A DNA stretch of 64,000 bases from Kribbella sp. NBC_01245 (GCF_036226525.1 NZ_CP108487.1:3100001-3164000); one strand, 5' to 3'; shown: positions 37,314 through 48,436, counted from the stretch's first letter. The notes: generated by a model from the letters alone, not told the origin. Numbers and translations are program-made.

Positions 37314-39869
37314 TCATGAAAGCGCGAGCAGTACGTCGTCCGCCAGCCGCCGAACCGCCTCGGCCGGGTCATCCGCGGGCCAGCCGTCGGCAGGCGTCAC
37401 GCCGCCGCACACCTCCTGCAGAACGGCCCACGCCGTCGGCAGCATCGGCGGGTCCATCGTCTGCTGCCAGGCGAGTAGTCGCGCGCACAGCCGGTCAGCG
37501 TCCTCCGAAGCCCCACTGGCCCGGAGAACGGCCACAGCCTCCGGCAGTACGTCGAGGAGGTAGACGACGCGTCCTTCGAGCACGAGCCGGCCGACGGCAT
37601 CCCGTACGGCGGAACGGGCCTGCTCGATATCGCCCTCGCGACGAGCCAACCGGCTACGGAAGACCATCACCTGGTAGTCGAAGTACCCGCGGTGGCCACG
37701 GATATCGGCGTCGGCCTCGTCGATCAGCGTCTGGGCCCGTTCGAAGGCGCCGGCCTGGTACTCGACCATGGCCAGACAGCCCGCCACCTTCGTACGGTCC
37801 GGGTCGTCCGACGCCTGACTCTCCCGCGCCAGCTCGGCCCAACGCCTCGCCTCGGCCAGATTGCCCAGCTCGGCGTCGACCCGGCTCAGGGCCATGTACG
37901 CGACCTCGTCCGGGTACACGCCCGGATCCGCGAGAGCAGCCTCCCAAGCCAGCAGGAGCTCCTTCGCCTCCGGCAGACGGCCCCAGCGGGCAAGAGCCAG
38001 TCCACACGTCGCCTGGACCGTCGCGGACCTCTGCACGTTCGAGTGGCTCCGAGCGTCCGCGACGAGCGCTGGGATCTCTGCCAGGCTCGCCGTGTCCAGG
38101 AGCAACGAACCCGACGACACCCATCCAGCGCGGGCCATGAGCCCCATGTCGGACTGCGGCGGGATAAGCGTCCGCGCCTCGCCGTAGTGCGTCCGGGCCG
38201 ACCGTACGTCGCCAGTGAGGTTCGACAGACGCCCAGCGATCGCATGGAGCTTGCCGCTGGTCTCCTTGTCGTCCACGTTCTCTGCCGTGTCTGTGGCCCA
38301 GCGGATGCCACTCTCGGCCACACTCGCCTGGTACTGCCAAGCGATGCGGAAGCCGAGCACGATCGACGCTGCCACGTCCCAGTGGCCCAGCTCGGCCGCA
38401 CGCTCCAGCGCCACCTCAAAGGTCGCAGCGTTCGCATTGGCCGCGCGGTACCGCCTATCGCGGTCAGGGCTCGACCAAGCGCCTTCAAGGCTCTCCGCGT
38501 ACGTCAAGCACCAGGCGACGGCCCGATCGCGGAATTCGTTCACGTCGTCGTTCTGCGAACCAAGACCGGCCGACGCGTGCTCACGGATGGTCTCGAGCAT
38601 CTTGTAGCGACTGCCGTAGAGCTGTTCGAACTCCTCCACCGGCTGGAGCAACGAGTTCTCGACGAGCTCGGAGAGCAGCATGGGGATGTCCTGCTCGCCT
38701 ATCGGCGCTCCGGGGCACACACCCGTGACGGCTTCGAGAGTGAACGGCGATCCCAGCATGGACACGCGGTAGAGCAGCTGCCGGGAGGGATCGGAGAGAG
38801 CGTCCACACTCCAGGCGATCGTGTCGGCGAGCGTCCGCTGATGCGGAGCGCCGAAACGCCTCGGACCCGACAACAGCCGGAACCGGTCGTCCAGAGCAGT
38901 CAGTATTGCCTCCACCGACAACGAGCCGGCCCGAGCCGCTGCAAGCTCCAGAGCGAGCGGTAGACCGTCAAGCCGCTGGCAAAGCCTGGCAACGGTTGTG
39001 GCGTTCTCTGCCGTCAGCGCGAAGTCCGGCCGGACCTTGGCGGCACGACGGCAGAACATCTCGACGGCAGGACTTCCCGCGATCTCCGCGAATTCCGTGT
39101 CGTTCGAGGGCACCGCCAGCACCGGTACGCGTCGTACGACCTCATCCGGCAGGCCAAGTGGAATCCGGGAGGTGACGAGTACGCCGATGCCGGGGAAGCT
39201 CCGGACCATCCGGTTGGCCAGGATCGCCACACCATCCAGCACGTGCTCGGCGTTGTCCTCGACGATAACCAGCCCACCAGGCGGACGCCCCGCCAGTAAG
39301 TCGTCCAAGTCGGTAGTGCCCGGAGCTGTGCCGAAGGCGTCGAGAATCGCGTTCGAGACCGCGGAGTCGCGTTGCACGGTCGTGAGGTCCACCACGACCA
39401 CGGTGGTGTCCACACCCGAGAAGCGGTCTGCGGCCGCAAGCGCCAGCTCGGTCTTGCCGACACCACCTGGACCTACCAGCGTCACCAGCCGGTGCTCCCG
39501 GAGCAGGCCCTCGATCTCGACCAGCTCCTGCTCCCGCCCGACCAGTCCGTCGGGAATCGGCCTCGTGCCACGCCAGCGCACACCATGCGCCGCCGGAGCG
39601 GCCACCGCGACAACGGGCCGGGCCACGCCATGACCCGCGGCGGCGAGGAAGGCCTGGTGATCTTCCAGACCGAGAGCAACCGCCAGCAGCCGCACCGAGT
39701 CCTTCCGGGGCCGCGCCACCCGGCCGGCCTCCAGCTCGCGGATCGTACGAACGCTCAGGCCGGCGCGCTCGGCGAGCTCCTCCTGCGACAGTGTCGACTG
39801 AACCCGGAGGTCGAGCAGTAAGGCGGCGAAGCCGCGCCCTCCCGCCGATCGGCCATCCGTTTCAGCCAC
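37314..39869 (-). CDS. XRE-type HTH, NB-ARC ATPase and TPR regulator
   Basis: An 851-residue regulator. An XRE-type HTH (STLSQEELAERAGLSVRTIR, early) is followed by an AAA/NB-ARC domain with Walker A LVGPGGVGKTELAL and Walker B GGLVIVEDNAEHVL, the winged helix LPLALELAAARAGSLS, and a C-terminal TPR-like region rich in AxxxG helices. Such proteins act as signal-responsive transcription switches and often sit near specialised-metabolism genes, but no such cluster is here. GTG 39869 (VAETDGRSAGGRGF) has GGAG six bases upstream; the frame is open to GTG 39926. Confidence 0.85.
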   Translation of the reverse strand: MAETDGRSAGGRGFAALLLDLRVQSTLSQEELAERAGLSVRTIRELEAGRVARPRKDSVRLLAVALGLEDHQAFLAAAGHGVARPVVAVAAPAAHGVRWRGTRPIPDGLVGREQELVEIEGLLREHRLVTLVGPGGVGKTELALAAADRFSGVDTTVVVVDLTTVQRDSAVSNAILDAFGTAPGTTDLDDLLAGRPPGGLVIVEDNAEHVLDGVAILANRMVRSFPGIGVLVTSRIPLGLPDEVVRRVPVLAVPSNDTEFAEIAGSPAVEMFCRRAAKVRPDFALTAENATTVARLCQRLDGLPLALELAAARAGSLSVEAILTALDDRFRLLSGPRRFGAPHQRTLADTIAWSVDALSDPSRQLLYRVSMLGSPFTLEAVTGVCPGAPIGEQDIPMLLSELVENSLLQPVEEFEQLYGSRYKMLETIREHASAGLGSQNDDVNEFRDRAVAWCLTYAESLEGAWSSPDRDRRYRAANANAATFEVALERAAELGHWDVAASIVLGFRIAWQYQASVAESGIRWATDTAENVDDKETSGKLHAIAGRLSNLTGDVRSARTHYGEARTLIPPQSDMGLMARAGWVSSGSLLLDTASLAEIPALVADARSHSNVQRSATVQATCGLALARWGRLPEAKELLLAWEAALADPGVYPDEVAYMALSRVDAELGNLAEARRWAELARESQASDDPDRTKVAGCLAMVEYQAGAFERAQTLIDEADADIRGHRGYFDYQVMVFRSRLARREGDIEQARSAVRDAVGRLVLEGRVVYLLDVLPEAVAVLRASGASEDADRLCARLLAWQQTMDPPMLPTAWAVLQEVCGGVTPADGWPADDPAEAVRRLADDVLLALS

Positions 39870-40089
39870 ACCACGCTCCGTTTCCCCAGCACCCCTGGCG
39901 TCTGCCACAAGATAACCCGGCCGCACGCATGCCGGGGCAGGGCCGCCACCCGTACTTCAGGCGGAGCCCCACAGGAGATTCTCCCGGATCGACCGGTCCA
40001 ACCGGTCATCCGGCGTGGCGCCACGACCGCGACGGGCAGGCAGAAATGCCTTACCGGCGAACGGAAGACCGACGCGAGAATGTCATGAA

Positions 40090-40335
40090 CTAAGCGCTGA
40101 GTTGTTTGATCTCGGCGGTGTGCTCATACAACGGCAGCACGCTGTTCCAATCCTCGATCCGGGCGCGGGTGTCGGCGCGACCGGTATCGGCATTCAGCAG
40201 ACTCCCGGTACAAATGCCACGCATAGCGCGGACAATCAACTCGGTGCCGAGACCGACGCAGGACCCGATCATGTGGGTCCGCAGGGATTCGCGTGCTGCC
40301 ATGCGGACCATTGCAGCGGAGTCGTGTTTCGGCAA
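40090..40335 (-). CDS. Small hypothetical protein
   Basis: An 81-residue frame with reasonable codon use. ATG 40311 and ATG 40302 (MAARESLRTHMIG) are shorter starts. The C-terminal words RARIEDWNSVLPLYEHTAEI look protein-like and acidic, while no domain is recognised. The 100 bases upstream (40336-40435) are unusually AT-rich for this genome, which may mark a promoter or transferred DNA. It could be a fragment of a larger lost gene. Confidence 0.4.
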   Translation of the reverse strand: MPKHDSAAMVRMAARESLRTHMIGSCVGLGTELIVRAMRGICTGSLLNADTGRADTRARIEDWNSVLPLYEHTAEIKQLSA

Positions 40336-40435
40336 CGTAACGCCAATCGCAACATCGCGATAAGTAATAAAATCGCCCGCAAACCCGATTAGTCCGAACT
40401 TTCATTACCTGACTGGTCATTCCTTTAAAAAGAAA

Positions 40436-40849
40436 TCATCCCGCGAGCCACGAGAGCCGGACCTGGCGCTCCGGATTGTCCACGTTGGTGTCAACCAGGC
40501 AGATCGACTGCCAGGTGCCGAGGGCAAGCCGCCCACCGATCACCGGGATCGACGCGTACGGCGGAATGAGCGCGGGCATGACGTGATCCCGCCCATGCCC
40601 GGGCGTGCCATGCCGATGCCGCCAGCCGAAATCCCGCGGCACCAGCTTCTCCAACAGCGCGAGCAGATCGTCATCACTACCCGCGCCCGTCTCGAGAATC
40701 GCCACCCCGGCCGTCGCGTGCGGCACGAACACATGCAGCAGCCCGTCGCCCGAGCCAGCAGCCCGAGCGACGAACCCCGCACACTCCTCCGTCAGGTCAA
40801 CAACAACCTCACGCCCACCCGTACGAACCTCAATCAACTCAGACTGCAC
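40436..40849 (-). CDS. YjbQ/UPF0047 family protein
   Basis: A 137-residue protein of the secondary thiamine-phosphate synthase / UPF0047 family. The signature is HATAGVAILETGAGSDDDLL, with the metal-site words HRHGTPGHGRDH and LALGTWQSICLVD. E. coli YjbQ can replace thiamine phosphate synthase weakly, and the natural role is unsettled. ATG 40849 gives the full family length. Confidence 0.9.
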   Translation of the reverse strand: MQSELIEVRTGGREVVVDLTEECAGFVARAAGSGDGLLHVFVPHATAGVAILETGAGSDDDLLALLEKLVPRDFGWRHRHGTPGHGRDHVMPALIPPYASIPVIGGRLALGTWQSICLVDTNVDNPERQVRLSWLAG

Positions 40850-40890
40850 GAAACCCCTCCAGCTAGTACGTCCTGATACTCGCTTGGCGC

Positions 40891-41499
40891 TCAGGTCCCT
40901 GATGTCGCAACGCTATGGCGCTTGCGGAGCAGCCTCAATGCGGACACCGTCGAGGTGATGACGACAGTCAGCAGACTGCCGTACGCCACGACGGCTACCG
41001 GCCAGAACCACCAGCCGTGCGGCTGTGCGTCCGCTCCCCCGATCATGTAGATCGTGTACAGGAAGAGAAGGAAACCCATCCCGGCATAACAAACCACCAG
41101 TGCCACTCGAACCGATCCTGAGGCGATCCGCAGGCTGCGCACTCTGCTGGTTCCAGCCAACCCGAGCTCGGGGCGATCGACGCCGTCCAGGGCGGCCAGT
41201 TGCACGATCCTGGATTCGAGGTAGATCGCCGCCTCGGATCTGATGCTCGCGGCGCCGCTGAGCATGAGGAAATAGATGCCCGCAAGCCAGAGCGGGACCG
41301 GTGTCACCAGAATCACGGCGGCACCGACGGAAGTCGCCAGTTCGTCATCCAGCAGGGCGATCGTCGCACCCGCGTAGGTCATCGCCAGGGCGAGCATCGT
41401 GAAATGCGAGGTGTCGTAGGCCGACGCTTCCTGCCGTTCGGTTTGGTAGAGAGCCAGCAGAGCTGCGAACTCCGCAGAGCGATCGCCTTGTGCGGCCAA
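40891..41499 (-). CDS. Hypothetical membrane protein
   Basis: A 202-residue protein with about four membrane helices: FTMLALAMTYAGATIALL, GAAVILVTPVPLWLAGIYFL, VALVVCYAGMGFLLFLYTIY and FWPVAVVAYGSLLTVVITST. The N-terminus is soluble and acidic (EFAALLALYQTERQEASAYD), and the C-terminus ends in a basic tail. No family is recognised. It stands alone between the YjbQ-like gene and leuS. Confidence 0.65.
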   Translation of the reverse strand: MAAQGDRSAEFAALLALYQTERQEASAYDTSHFTMLALAMTYAGATIALLDDELATSVGAAVILVTPVPLWLAGIYFLMLSGAASIRSEAAIYLESRIVQLAALDGVDRPELGLAGTSRVRSLRIASGSVRVALVVCYAGMGFLLFLYTIYMIGGADAQPHGWWFWPVAVVAYGSLLTVVITSTVSALRLLRKRHSVATSGT

Positions 41500-41599
41500 C
41501 CCCAGCTCCTGCCCATCGGCGGATTCCGAAAGTCAATGGTCGCGGCGTGGCGAGCACCCTGGCAACACGCGGCGCGCCGTTCGCTCATTCGACGGTCTC

Positions 41600-41630
41600 G
41601 GTGGGCTACGGCCGATAGCCGTAGCCCACC
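41600..41630 (-). terminator. Terminator hairpin after leuS
   Basis: A perfect 13-bp stem GGTGGGCTACGGC with GCCGTAGCCCACC and a 5-base loop, eight bases beyond the leuS stop on the minus strand. Confidence 0.8.
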
Positions 41631-41637
41631 GGGTCCG

Positions 41638-44133
<2,496 letters not shown>

Positions 44134-44184
44134 CGTCGTACTCCTGCGTTCTGTGATCTGATGAATGGACCTGGCCCGGAAATG

Positions 44185-44210
44185 AAAAATCCCCTCACAC
44201 AGGAGGGGAT
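44185..44210 (-). terminator. Attenuator terminator in the leuS leader
   Basis: Read on the minus strand: ATCCCCTC-CTGTGT-GAGGGGATTTTT, a short GC stem and a run of five U residues, 51 bases before the leuS start. A competing stem can form just upstream: GCCGTACTG (44255-44247) with CAGTGCGGC (44219-44211). This is a typical attenuation layout. Confidence 0.75.
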
Positions 44211-44254
44211 GCCGCACTGACCGGCGCGATCTGGGCGCCTGGTTGCCAGTACGG

Positions 44255-44281
44255 CTAACTAAGGAGCAGGTTCACTCGCAT
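44255..44281 (-). CDS. Leader peptide MRVNLLLS of leuS
   Basis: A nine-codon frame: ATG CGA GTG AAC CTG CTC CTT AGT TAG. Three successive, synonymously different Leu codons just before the stop, 44 bases ahead of a terminator hairpin and 121 bases ahead of leuS, fit a ribosome-mediated attenuator. No ribosome site precedes the ATG; a -10-like TAATCT ends six bases upstream, so the message probably begins at the A of the ATG (leaderless). Stalling at Leu codons would prevent termination and raise LeuS. Confidence 0.7.
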   Translation of the reverse strand: MRVNLLLS

Positions 44282-44287
44282 GTGACC

Positions 44288-44293
44288 AGATTA
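44288..44293 (-). promoter_or_regulatory. -10 element of the leuS leader
   Basis: TAATCT on the minus strand, six bases before the leader ATG. No good -35 is visible at the usual distance. It coincides with the stop codon of the upstream DUF3592-like gene. Confidence 0.5.
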
Positions 44294-44758
44294 GCGCATT
44301 CCGGCGCCATCTTCCGGCCACTCCCCCCTGGCGGCGCCCACGTGCTCGGCGACGACCCGGCGAACGAATCGCCTGAGCAGCAGCACGGCGCCCGCGGCCA
44401 GCACGATCAGCAGGATCCAGTGCGGGGTCCGATTGGGTTTCCAATCCACTGTCTGAACCCGGAGGGGCTGGTTGGTGTCGTACCTGACGAGCACAGTGCG
44501 GCCGAATTCCTTTTCGAACTTGTGATAGCGGGTGGTACCGGCGGTGACTTCACCACGGTCATAGGTGAGGAACCGGACCACCAGCACATGCCGGCGGGTC
44601 TCGCGGTCGATGTCGACGACCTCAGCGCTTGCGAGTTTGCCCGTGCGGCTCAACTCGTCGCCCGTCACCATCGCCCGGACCACCAATCCACAGCAGACGA
44701 GGTCCACTAGTAGCAGGGCAACGAGCAGCAGGGTCAACCGACGGCGGGGAACGGTCAT
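44291..44758 (-). CDS. DUF3592-like membrane protein
   Basis: A 155-residue protein with an N-terminal helix (LTLLLVALLLVDLVCCGLVV), an extracytoplasmic beta-rich domain (LASAEVVDIDRETRRHVLVV, then VLVRYDTNQPLRVQT) and a C-terminal helix (WILLIVLAAGAVLLLRRF). This topology and the VxYDPxxP-like words fit DUF3592. The function is unknown. It is upstream of leuS in the same direction, but the leuS leader seems to have its own promoter at its stop codon. Confidence 0.7.
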   Translation of the reverse strand: MTVPRRRLTLLLVALLLVDLVCCGLVVRAMVTGDELSRTGKLASAEVVDIDRETRRHVLVVRFLTYDRGEVTAGTTRYHKFEKEFGRTVLVRYDTNQPLRVQTVDWKPNRTPHWILLIVLAAGAVLLLRRFVRRVVAEHVGAARGEWPEDGAGMR

Positions 44759-44809
44759 GGGCCGCGATTATGCACTGTCCGAGGTCATCTGACTACCATC
44801 GGTGAATAT

Positions 44810-45718
44810 TCAACCTCTTGGTAGGTGAGTGGTGCCGCCGGTCGTGCGGAAGACGCTCGGGGGTTTGCCGTGGAAGCGGCGGAAGGCCGTGCTGAAGGGC
44901 CGGACGTCGCCGTAGCCGCAGGCGCGAGCCACCTCGGTCACCGTGATGGCCGGGTCCAGCAGGAGTTGGGCGGCGAGTTCCATCCGCATCCGCCGGAGCT
45001 CGGTCATGAGCGAGGTGCCGGTCTGTTGCCGGAAGAGCCGCTCGGCATGCCGATCAGACAGATGTACGGCGGCCGCCACCTCCCGCACGGTGACGGGTCT
45101 GGCCAGGTTGTCGAGTAGGTGGCGCGTCATCGTCGCCACCACCGCCTCGCCCCGATCGCGTGCGGGCGGATCGACGGCCAGGTCGTCCTCGATCGCGAAG
45201 GCGCGGGCGGTGTCGAGCACGAGTGCGGACGCCAGCGCGGTCAGGCCAGCCTGGTATCCGGACCGCGGCAACGAGGTCTCCGCGGCGATGGCCGTCACCA
45301 GGGCCGGCAAGGCGCCGACACGGGACGACACCACTGGGCCGGTCGTTCGGGTCAGGCCGGACCACCAGCCCGGCGTACCGAAAGAGCCTGAGGTCGGGCG
45401 GAAGGTGAAGCCCCAGAACGCGATGCCGAGCGGGTCCGATTGGCTCGACTCGATCTCGTGGATGTCGCCGGGCCTTGCCAGGAAGACCTCGCCGGCCCCG
45501 ACGTCGTACGAGGTGTCTCCGATGCTGAAGCGGCCTGAGCCGGCGTAGGCCAGGCAGACCTCGTGGAAGCTGTGGCTGTGCCAGTAGTTCCGCCAGTACT
45601 CCGGGCGGTAGAGGTCGGCGCTGAGGAAGTCCGCGTGGAACCCACCGACCTCACAGGACTCGAGCAGCCCTGGGAGGTCGGCGAAGCGATCCGCTTGCTC
45701 TAGAGCCTGGAGGCTCAA
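44810..45718 (-). CDS. AraC-family transcriptional regulator
   Basis: A 302-residue regulator. The N-terminal half is a cupin-type sensor (WHSHSFHEVCLAYAGSGRFS, GAGEVFLARPGDIHEIES). The C-terminal half has two HTH motifs: VTVREVAAAVHLSDRHAERL and ITVTEVARACGYGDVRPFS, followed by FRRFHGKPPSVFR. TTG 45718 overlaps the stop of the dioxygenase gene as TTGA and has GGAGTGGAG upstream, so it is translationally coupled. It may control that gene or an unseen sugar locus. Confidence 0.85.
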   Translation of the reverse strand: MSLQALEQADRFADLPGLLESCEVGGFHADFLSADLYRPEYWRNYWHSHSFHEVCLAYAGSGRFSIGDTSYDVGAGEVFLARPGDIHEIESSQSDPLGIAFWGFTFRPTSGSFGTPGWWSGLTRTTGPVVSSRVGALPALVTAIAAETSLPRSGYQAGLTALASALVLDTARAFAIEDDLAVDPPARDRGEAVVATMTRHLLDNLARPVTVREVAAAVHLSDRHAERLFRQQTGTSLMTELRRMRMELAAQLLLDPAITVTEVARACGYGDVRPFSTAFRRFHGKPPSVFRTTGGTTHLPRG

Positions 45719-46467
45719 GCTCCACTCCTGCCGGTCGGGTCCACTCCCCTCAGCATCATGCCCTGCCCGAGGGAGTGGTCGTGAGTACGGACGGCAGGCG
45801 GGTCGCCAGGGTCGCGGTACTGCACGAGCCACGTGGTGCGCGGTTCGGAGCTGACGTTGACGCCGGAACCGTGCACGGTCAGGTAGGTGAAGAACAGCAC
45901 GTCGCCCGCCTCGGCCGGCTGCGGCACGGCGGACTCGAAAGGTACGTCGGGCAGGTGGAACGAGCCCTCCGGATCGTGCTCCCGCGGGCCTTCGAGGTGG
46001 CTACCGGGAATCACCCGGACGCAGCCCTTCTCCTCGGGCGCGTCATCGAAGTGGAAGATGGCCGCGCCGACCCGGTGGTACGTGTGCGGGAAGAACGGGT
46101 AGTCCTGGTGCAGCGGGAACGGCGATCCGTTCTCCGGTGGTTTCACGAACAGCTTGGTGTGATGGAGTTGTACGTTCGGCACGCCCATCACCGCGGCGGC
46201 CACGTCGGTGAAGCGCGGGTCCACCAGCAGCCGCGAGAAGGCGGCGTCGTAGAACTGCGCGTCGTGCAGGTGTTGCAGTTTGGTCTTCGTATCGGACATC
46301 CCCATCGCGGCGCCCCAGGTGGGGTCGTCGTCCCGGTTCAGTCTTGCCAGTAGTTGGTGACTCGTCTCCCGGTAGGCGGCCGCTTCTTCCTTGCTGAGCA
46401 GGCCTTTGACCAGGACGAAACCGTCCGTTGCGTACTTCTTCGCGGCAAGGTTCAAGTCGGTCATCAT
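45715..46467 (-). CDS. Phytanoyl-CoA dioxygenase (PhyH)-family protein
   Basis: A 250-residue Fe(II)/2-oxoglutarate-dependent oxygenase. The metal triad is visible as HQD in PLHQDYPFFPH and the distal His in LTVHGSGVN, with the 2-oxoglutarate Arg likely in RTTWLVQYR. PhyH relatives hydroxylate lipids, ectoine or natural products; the substrate here is unknown. ATG 46467 is used (ATG 46464 and GTG 46473 also possible). It overlaps the AraC gene by four bases. Confidence 0.82.
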   Translation of the reverse strand: MMTDLNLAAKKYATDGFVLVKGLLSKEEAAAYRETSHQLLARLNRDDDPTWGAAMGMSDTKTKLQHLHDAQFYDAAFSRLLVDPRFTDVAAAVMGVPNVQLHHTKLFVKPPENGSPFPLHQDYPFFPHTYHRVGAAIFHFDDAPEEKGCVRVIPGSHLEGPREHDPEGSFHLPDVPFESAVPQPAEAGDVLFFTYLTVHGSGVNVSSEPRTTWLVQYRDPGDPPAVRTHDHSLGQGMMLRGVDPTGRSGA

Positions 46468-46584
46468 GTCCACAACGCTACGAAGATCGGCGCCCGGGCG
46501 GCAGGACCACACCGGACGCCGATGTTCGCGAAACGGACACGAGCTCGCCTGTGCGGAAGGCGCCGAACAAGACGGCGCAGGGCG

Positions 46585-46734
46585 CTACAGGCCTAGTTGC
46601 CCCAGCCGCACGCTGATCCGCGGATCGGTCGAGACCACCGGCGCCTCCTTCCGCACCCAGGCGTCGCCATCGAAGTACGTCTGGAAGATCTTCTCCGCGG
46701 TCCGAGGGGCGAGGGCCTGCGTGACGTCACGCAT
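46585..46734 (-). CDS. Small protein with a strong ribosome site
   Basis: A 49-residue frame, MRDVTQALAPRTAEKIFQ... ending ISVRLGQLGL and stop TAG. A perfect AAGGAGGT (46751-46744) stands nine bases before ATG 46734. Codon choice is genome-like. The ATG overlaps the stop of another minus-strand frame that ends VNGYYQGCKEVHG, so this may be the end of a decayed operon or a frameshifted gene. The product is not recognised. Confidence 0.45.
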   Translation of the reverse strand: MRDVTQALAPRTAEKIFQTYFDGDAWVRKEAPVVSTDPRISVRLGQLGL

Positions 46735-47059
46735 CAGCCGTGCACCTCCTTGCATCCCTGGTAGTAGCCGTTGACGTCCTCCACCCGGCTGAAGCTGGGG
46801 GATTCCAACCCACTACCCGGAGGTAGCGAGCTGAGGTTCGCGGATCGTTGCCGTGCCCGACTGCGCAAGAAGGCTCACCGCGCTGCCACGGCCCGTCCGG
46901 CCGCAGTCACTACAAGGTCAAACTGTGATGCAGGTGCCGGTCGCTTGGCTATCGCAGGCCAGCACCACAAAACCTACCCGACATCCCCGTACTGGTCTTA
47001 ACGAGCAGCCCGGAGGCAAGTCACTGCCAACTCGGCAGAAACTCAAGAAAACAAGGAGA
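46735..47059. other. Intergenic debris, no clear gene
   Basis: 325 bases with short protein-like pieces on the minus strand in different frames (ending GRAVAAR, LLAQSGTATIREPQLATSG, and SFSRVEDVNGYYQGCKEVHG), each closed by a stop. None has a start and length that persuade me. Probably remnants of former genes. Confidence 0.4.
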
Positions 47060-48436
47060 TCAGCCGAGGAAGAGGTAATCCGCCTGGTAGGGCACGGTCG
47101 CGATCGCGGCGGTTTCGGGGTCGCAGCTACCGGCAGGAGCGACACCGCCGACCGTGTTCAGCCGCAGGATCTGGGTGGTGTCCGCGAGGATGCCGCGATG
47201 GGTGCCGAACTGGTCGGCGTCGAGCAGCAGCTCCGGGATGTTGCCCGCACCATTCGCGGACTTGCTGATGAGCTTGCCGGCAACCGCCGTACCGTCCGGC
47301 GCGATCCACTGCGGCGGGCCGGCGACCGGGCGGGCGAACGAGTGCAGGATGCCGTCACGCAGCACGGCGGCGACACCGAACTGACCGTAGGCGAAGGTGC
47401 CGTCAGCCTGCTCCGTGCACTGGTAGATCTGAGAGCCGCCGACCACCGCCGCGTTCACCGCGCGCGGCTGACCGTACGTGTTCTTGGCCAGCTGACCGCG
47501 CACCGCGCCGCCGGTGAACTCGGCCGTGTGCAGGTTGGTGTAGAAGCGAGCCGGCTCTTTCGCAAGCTGCGCGACGACGTCCGCGCTGACCGTGGCGGTA
47601 CCGGCGATACCGGTCACCGAGGCCGGCAGTCCGTCCGCGTCGGCGAAGAGGTCGGCGACGACGGGGCCGTTGACGCCCTTGACGCCGGAGTGGATGTGCC
47701 CGTTGGTCGGTGCGCCAATCCCGGTCCAGACGGTCGCGTACGAGACCTTGTCGCCGCTCGTGCGCACCAGCCAAGCGGCAGAACCGTCCTTGTCACCGGA
47801 CGGCTTCGGCCCCGGTACCTCTTGCTTGCCATCGGCAACAGACCGCAGGCTCGCCGCCGCACTGCCATTCAGTACGCCGTTGAGGTCGACCGCCTTCTTG
47901 AGCGTGTGCAACTGGCCTCGAACGGCTCCGCCCCCGTGCTCCGCGGTGTGCACGTTCAGGTAGAACCCGGCCGGGTTGCTCCGAATCGCATCGAGCAACG
48001 CCTTGTCCGCCACATTGACGCTACCGGTGATGGCCTCCGCGCCGGCCGGGATGTCCGAGCCGAGGAAGTCGATCTTGACGCCACCGTTGGTCCCGGCCAC
48101 GCCCTGGTGGATGTGGAACGCCTTCGGGGCCGTGATGTTCTGCCAGCGCAGGGCATACGAGACCTGGTCGCCCTTGATCCGGACCACGCCGGTGGCGCGA
48201 CCGTCGGGGTCGCCGTTGGCAACCTCGTTCCGACCGCTCAGCCCGCCGGCGAAGTACACCGCCTGCTCTTTGCTACTGGTGGTGTAGCCGGTGCTGGTCG
48301 TGGAAGCGGCGGTCGTGGCGTGCTGGTGAGGTGACGTTGGCGGGGCTTCGTCGTGGGCGAAAGCGGCACCGGCCAGCGCGGTCGCCGCGGCCACTCCGGT
48401 CGCGACTACGGGCAGCACGAACTTGCGAATCGACAT
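47060..48436 (-). CDS. Secreted protein with two CHRD domains and a DUF3455 domain
   Basis: A 458-residue secreted protein. A signal peptide (KFVLPVVATGVAAATALAGA, cut near AFA-HDE) precedes two CHRD domains of similar layout: AFHIHQGVAGTNGGV...FYLNVHTAEHGGGAVRGQL and GHIHSGVKGVNGPVV...FYTNLHTAEFTGGAVRGQL in pieces. A DUF3455 domain follows (QIYQCTEQADGTFAYGQFGV, ending VPYQADYLFLG). His-rich pairs suggest metal binding. The role is unknown. GGAAGG lies eight bases before ATG 48436. Confidence 0.85.
   Translation of the reverse strand: MSIRKFVLPVVATGVAAATALAGAAFAHDEAPPTSPHQHATTAASTTSTGYTTSSKEQAVYFAGGLSGRNEVANGDPDGRATGVVRIKGDQVSYALRWQNITAPKAFHIHQGVAGTNGGVKIDFLGSDIPAGAEAITGSVNVADKALLDAIRSNPAGFYLNVHTAEHGGGAVRGQLHTLKKAVDLNGVLNGSAAASLRSVADGKQEVPGPKPSGDKDGSAAWLVRTSGDKVSYATVWTGIGAPTNGHIHSGVKGVNGPVVADLFADADGLPASVTGIAGTATVSADVVAQLAKEPARFYTNLHTAEFTGGAVRGQLAKNTYGQPRAVNAAVVGGSQIYQCTEQADGTFAYGQFGVAAVLRDGILHSFARPVAGPPQWIAPDGTAVAGKLISKSANGAGNIPELLLDADQFGTHRGILADTTQILRLNTVGGVAPAGSCDPETAAIATVPYQADYLFLG

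Noticed and set aside
44134..44290. T-box riboswitch before leuS
   Set aside because: I found no T-box core motif; the leader peptide with Leu codons explains the terminator better.
46735..47059. Gene in the debris upstream of the CHRD gene
   Set aside because: Protein-like pieces are in different frames with stops and no plausible start.
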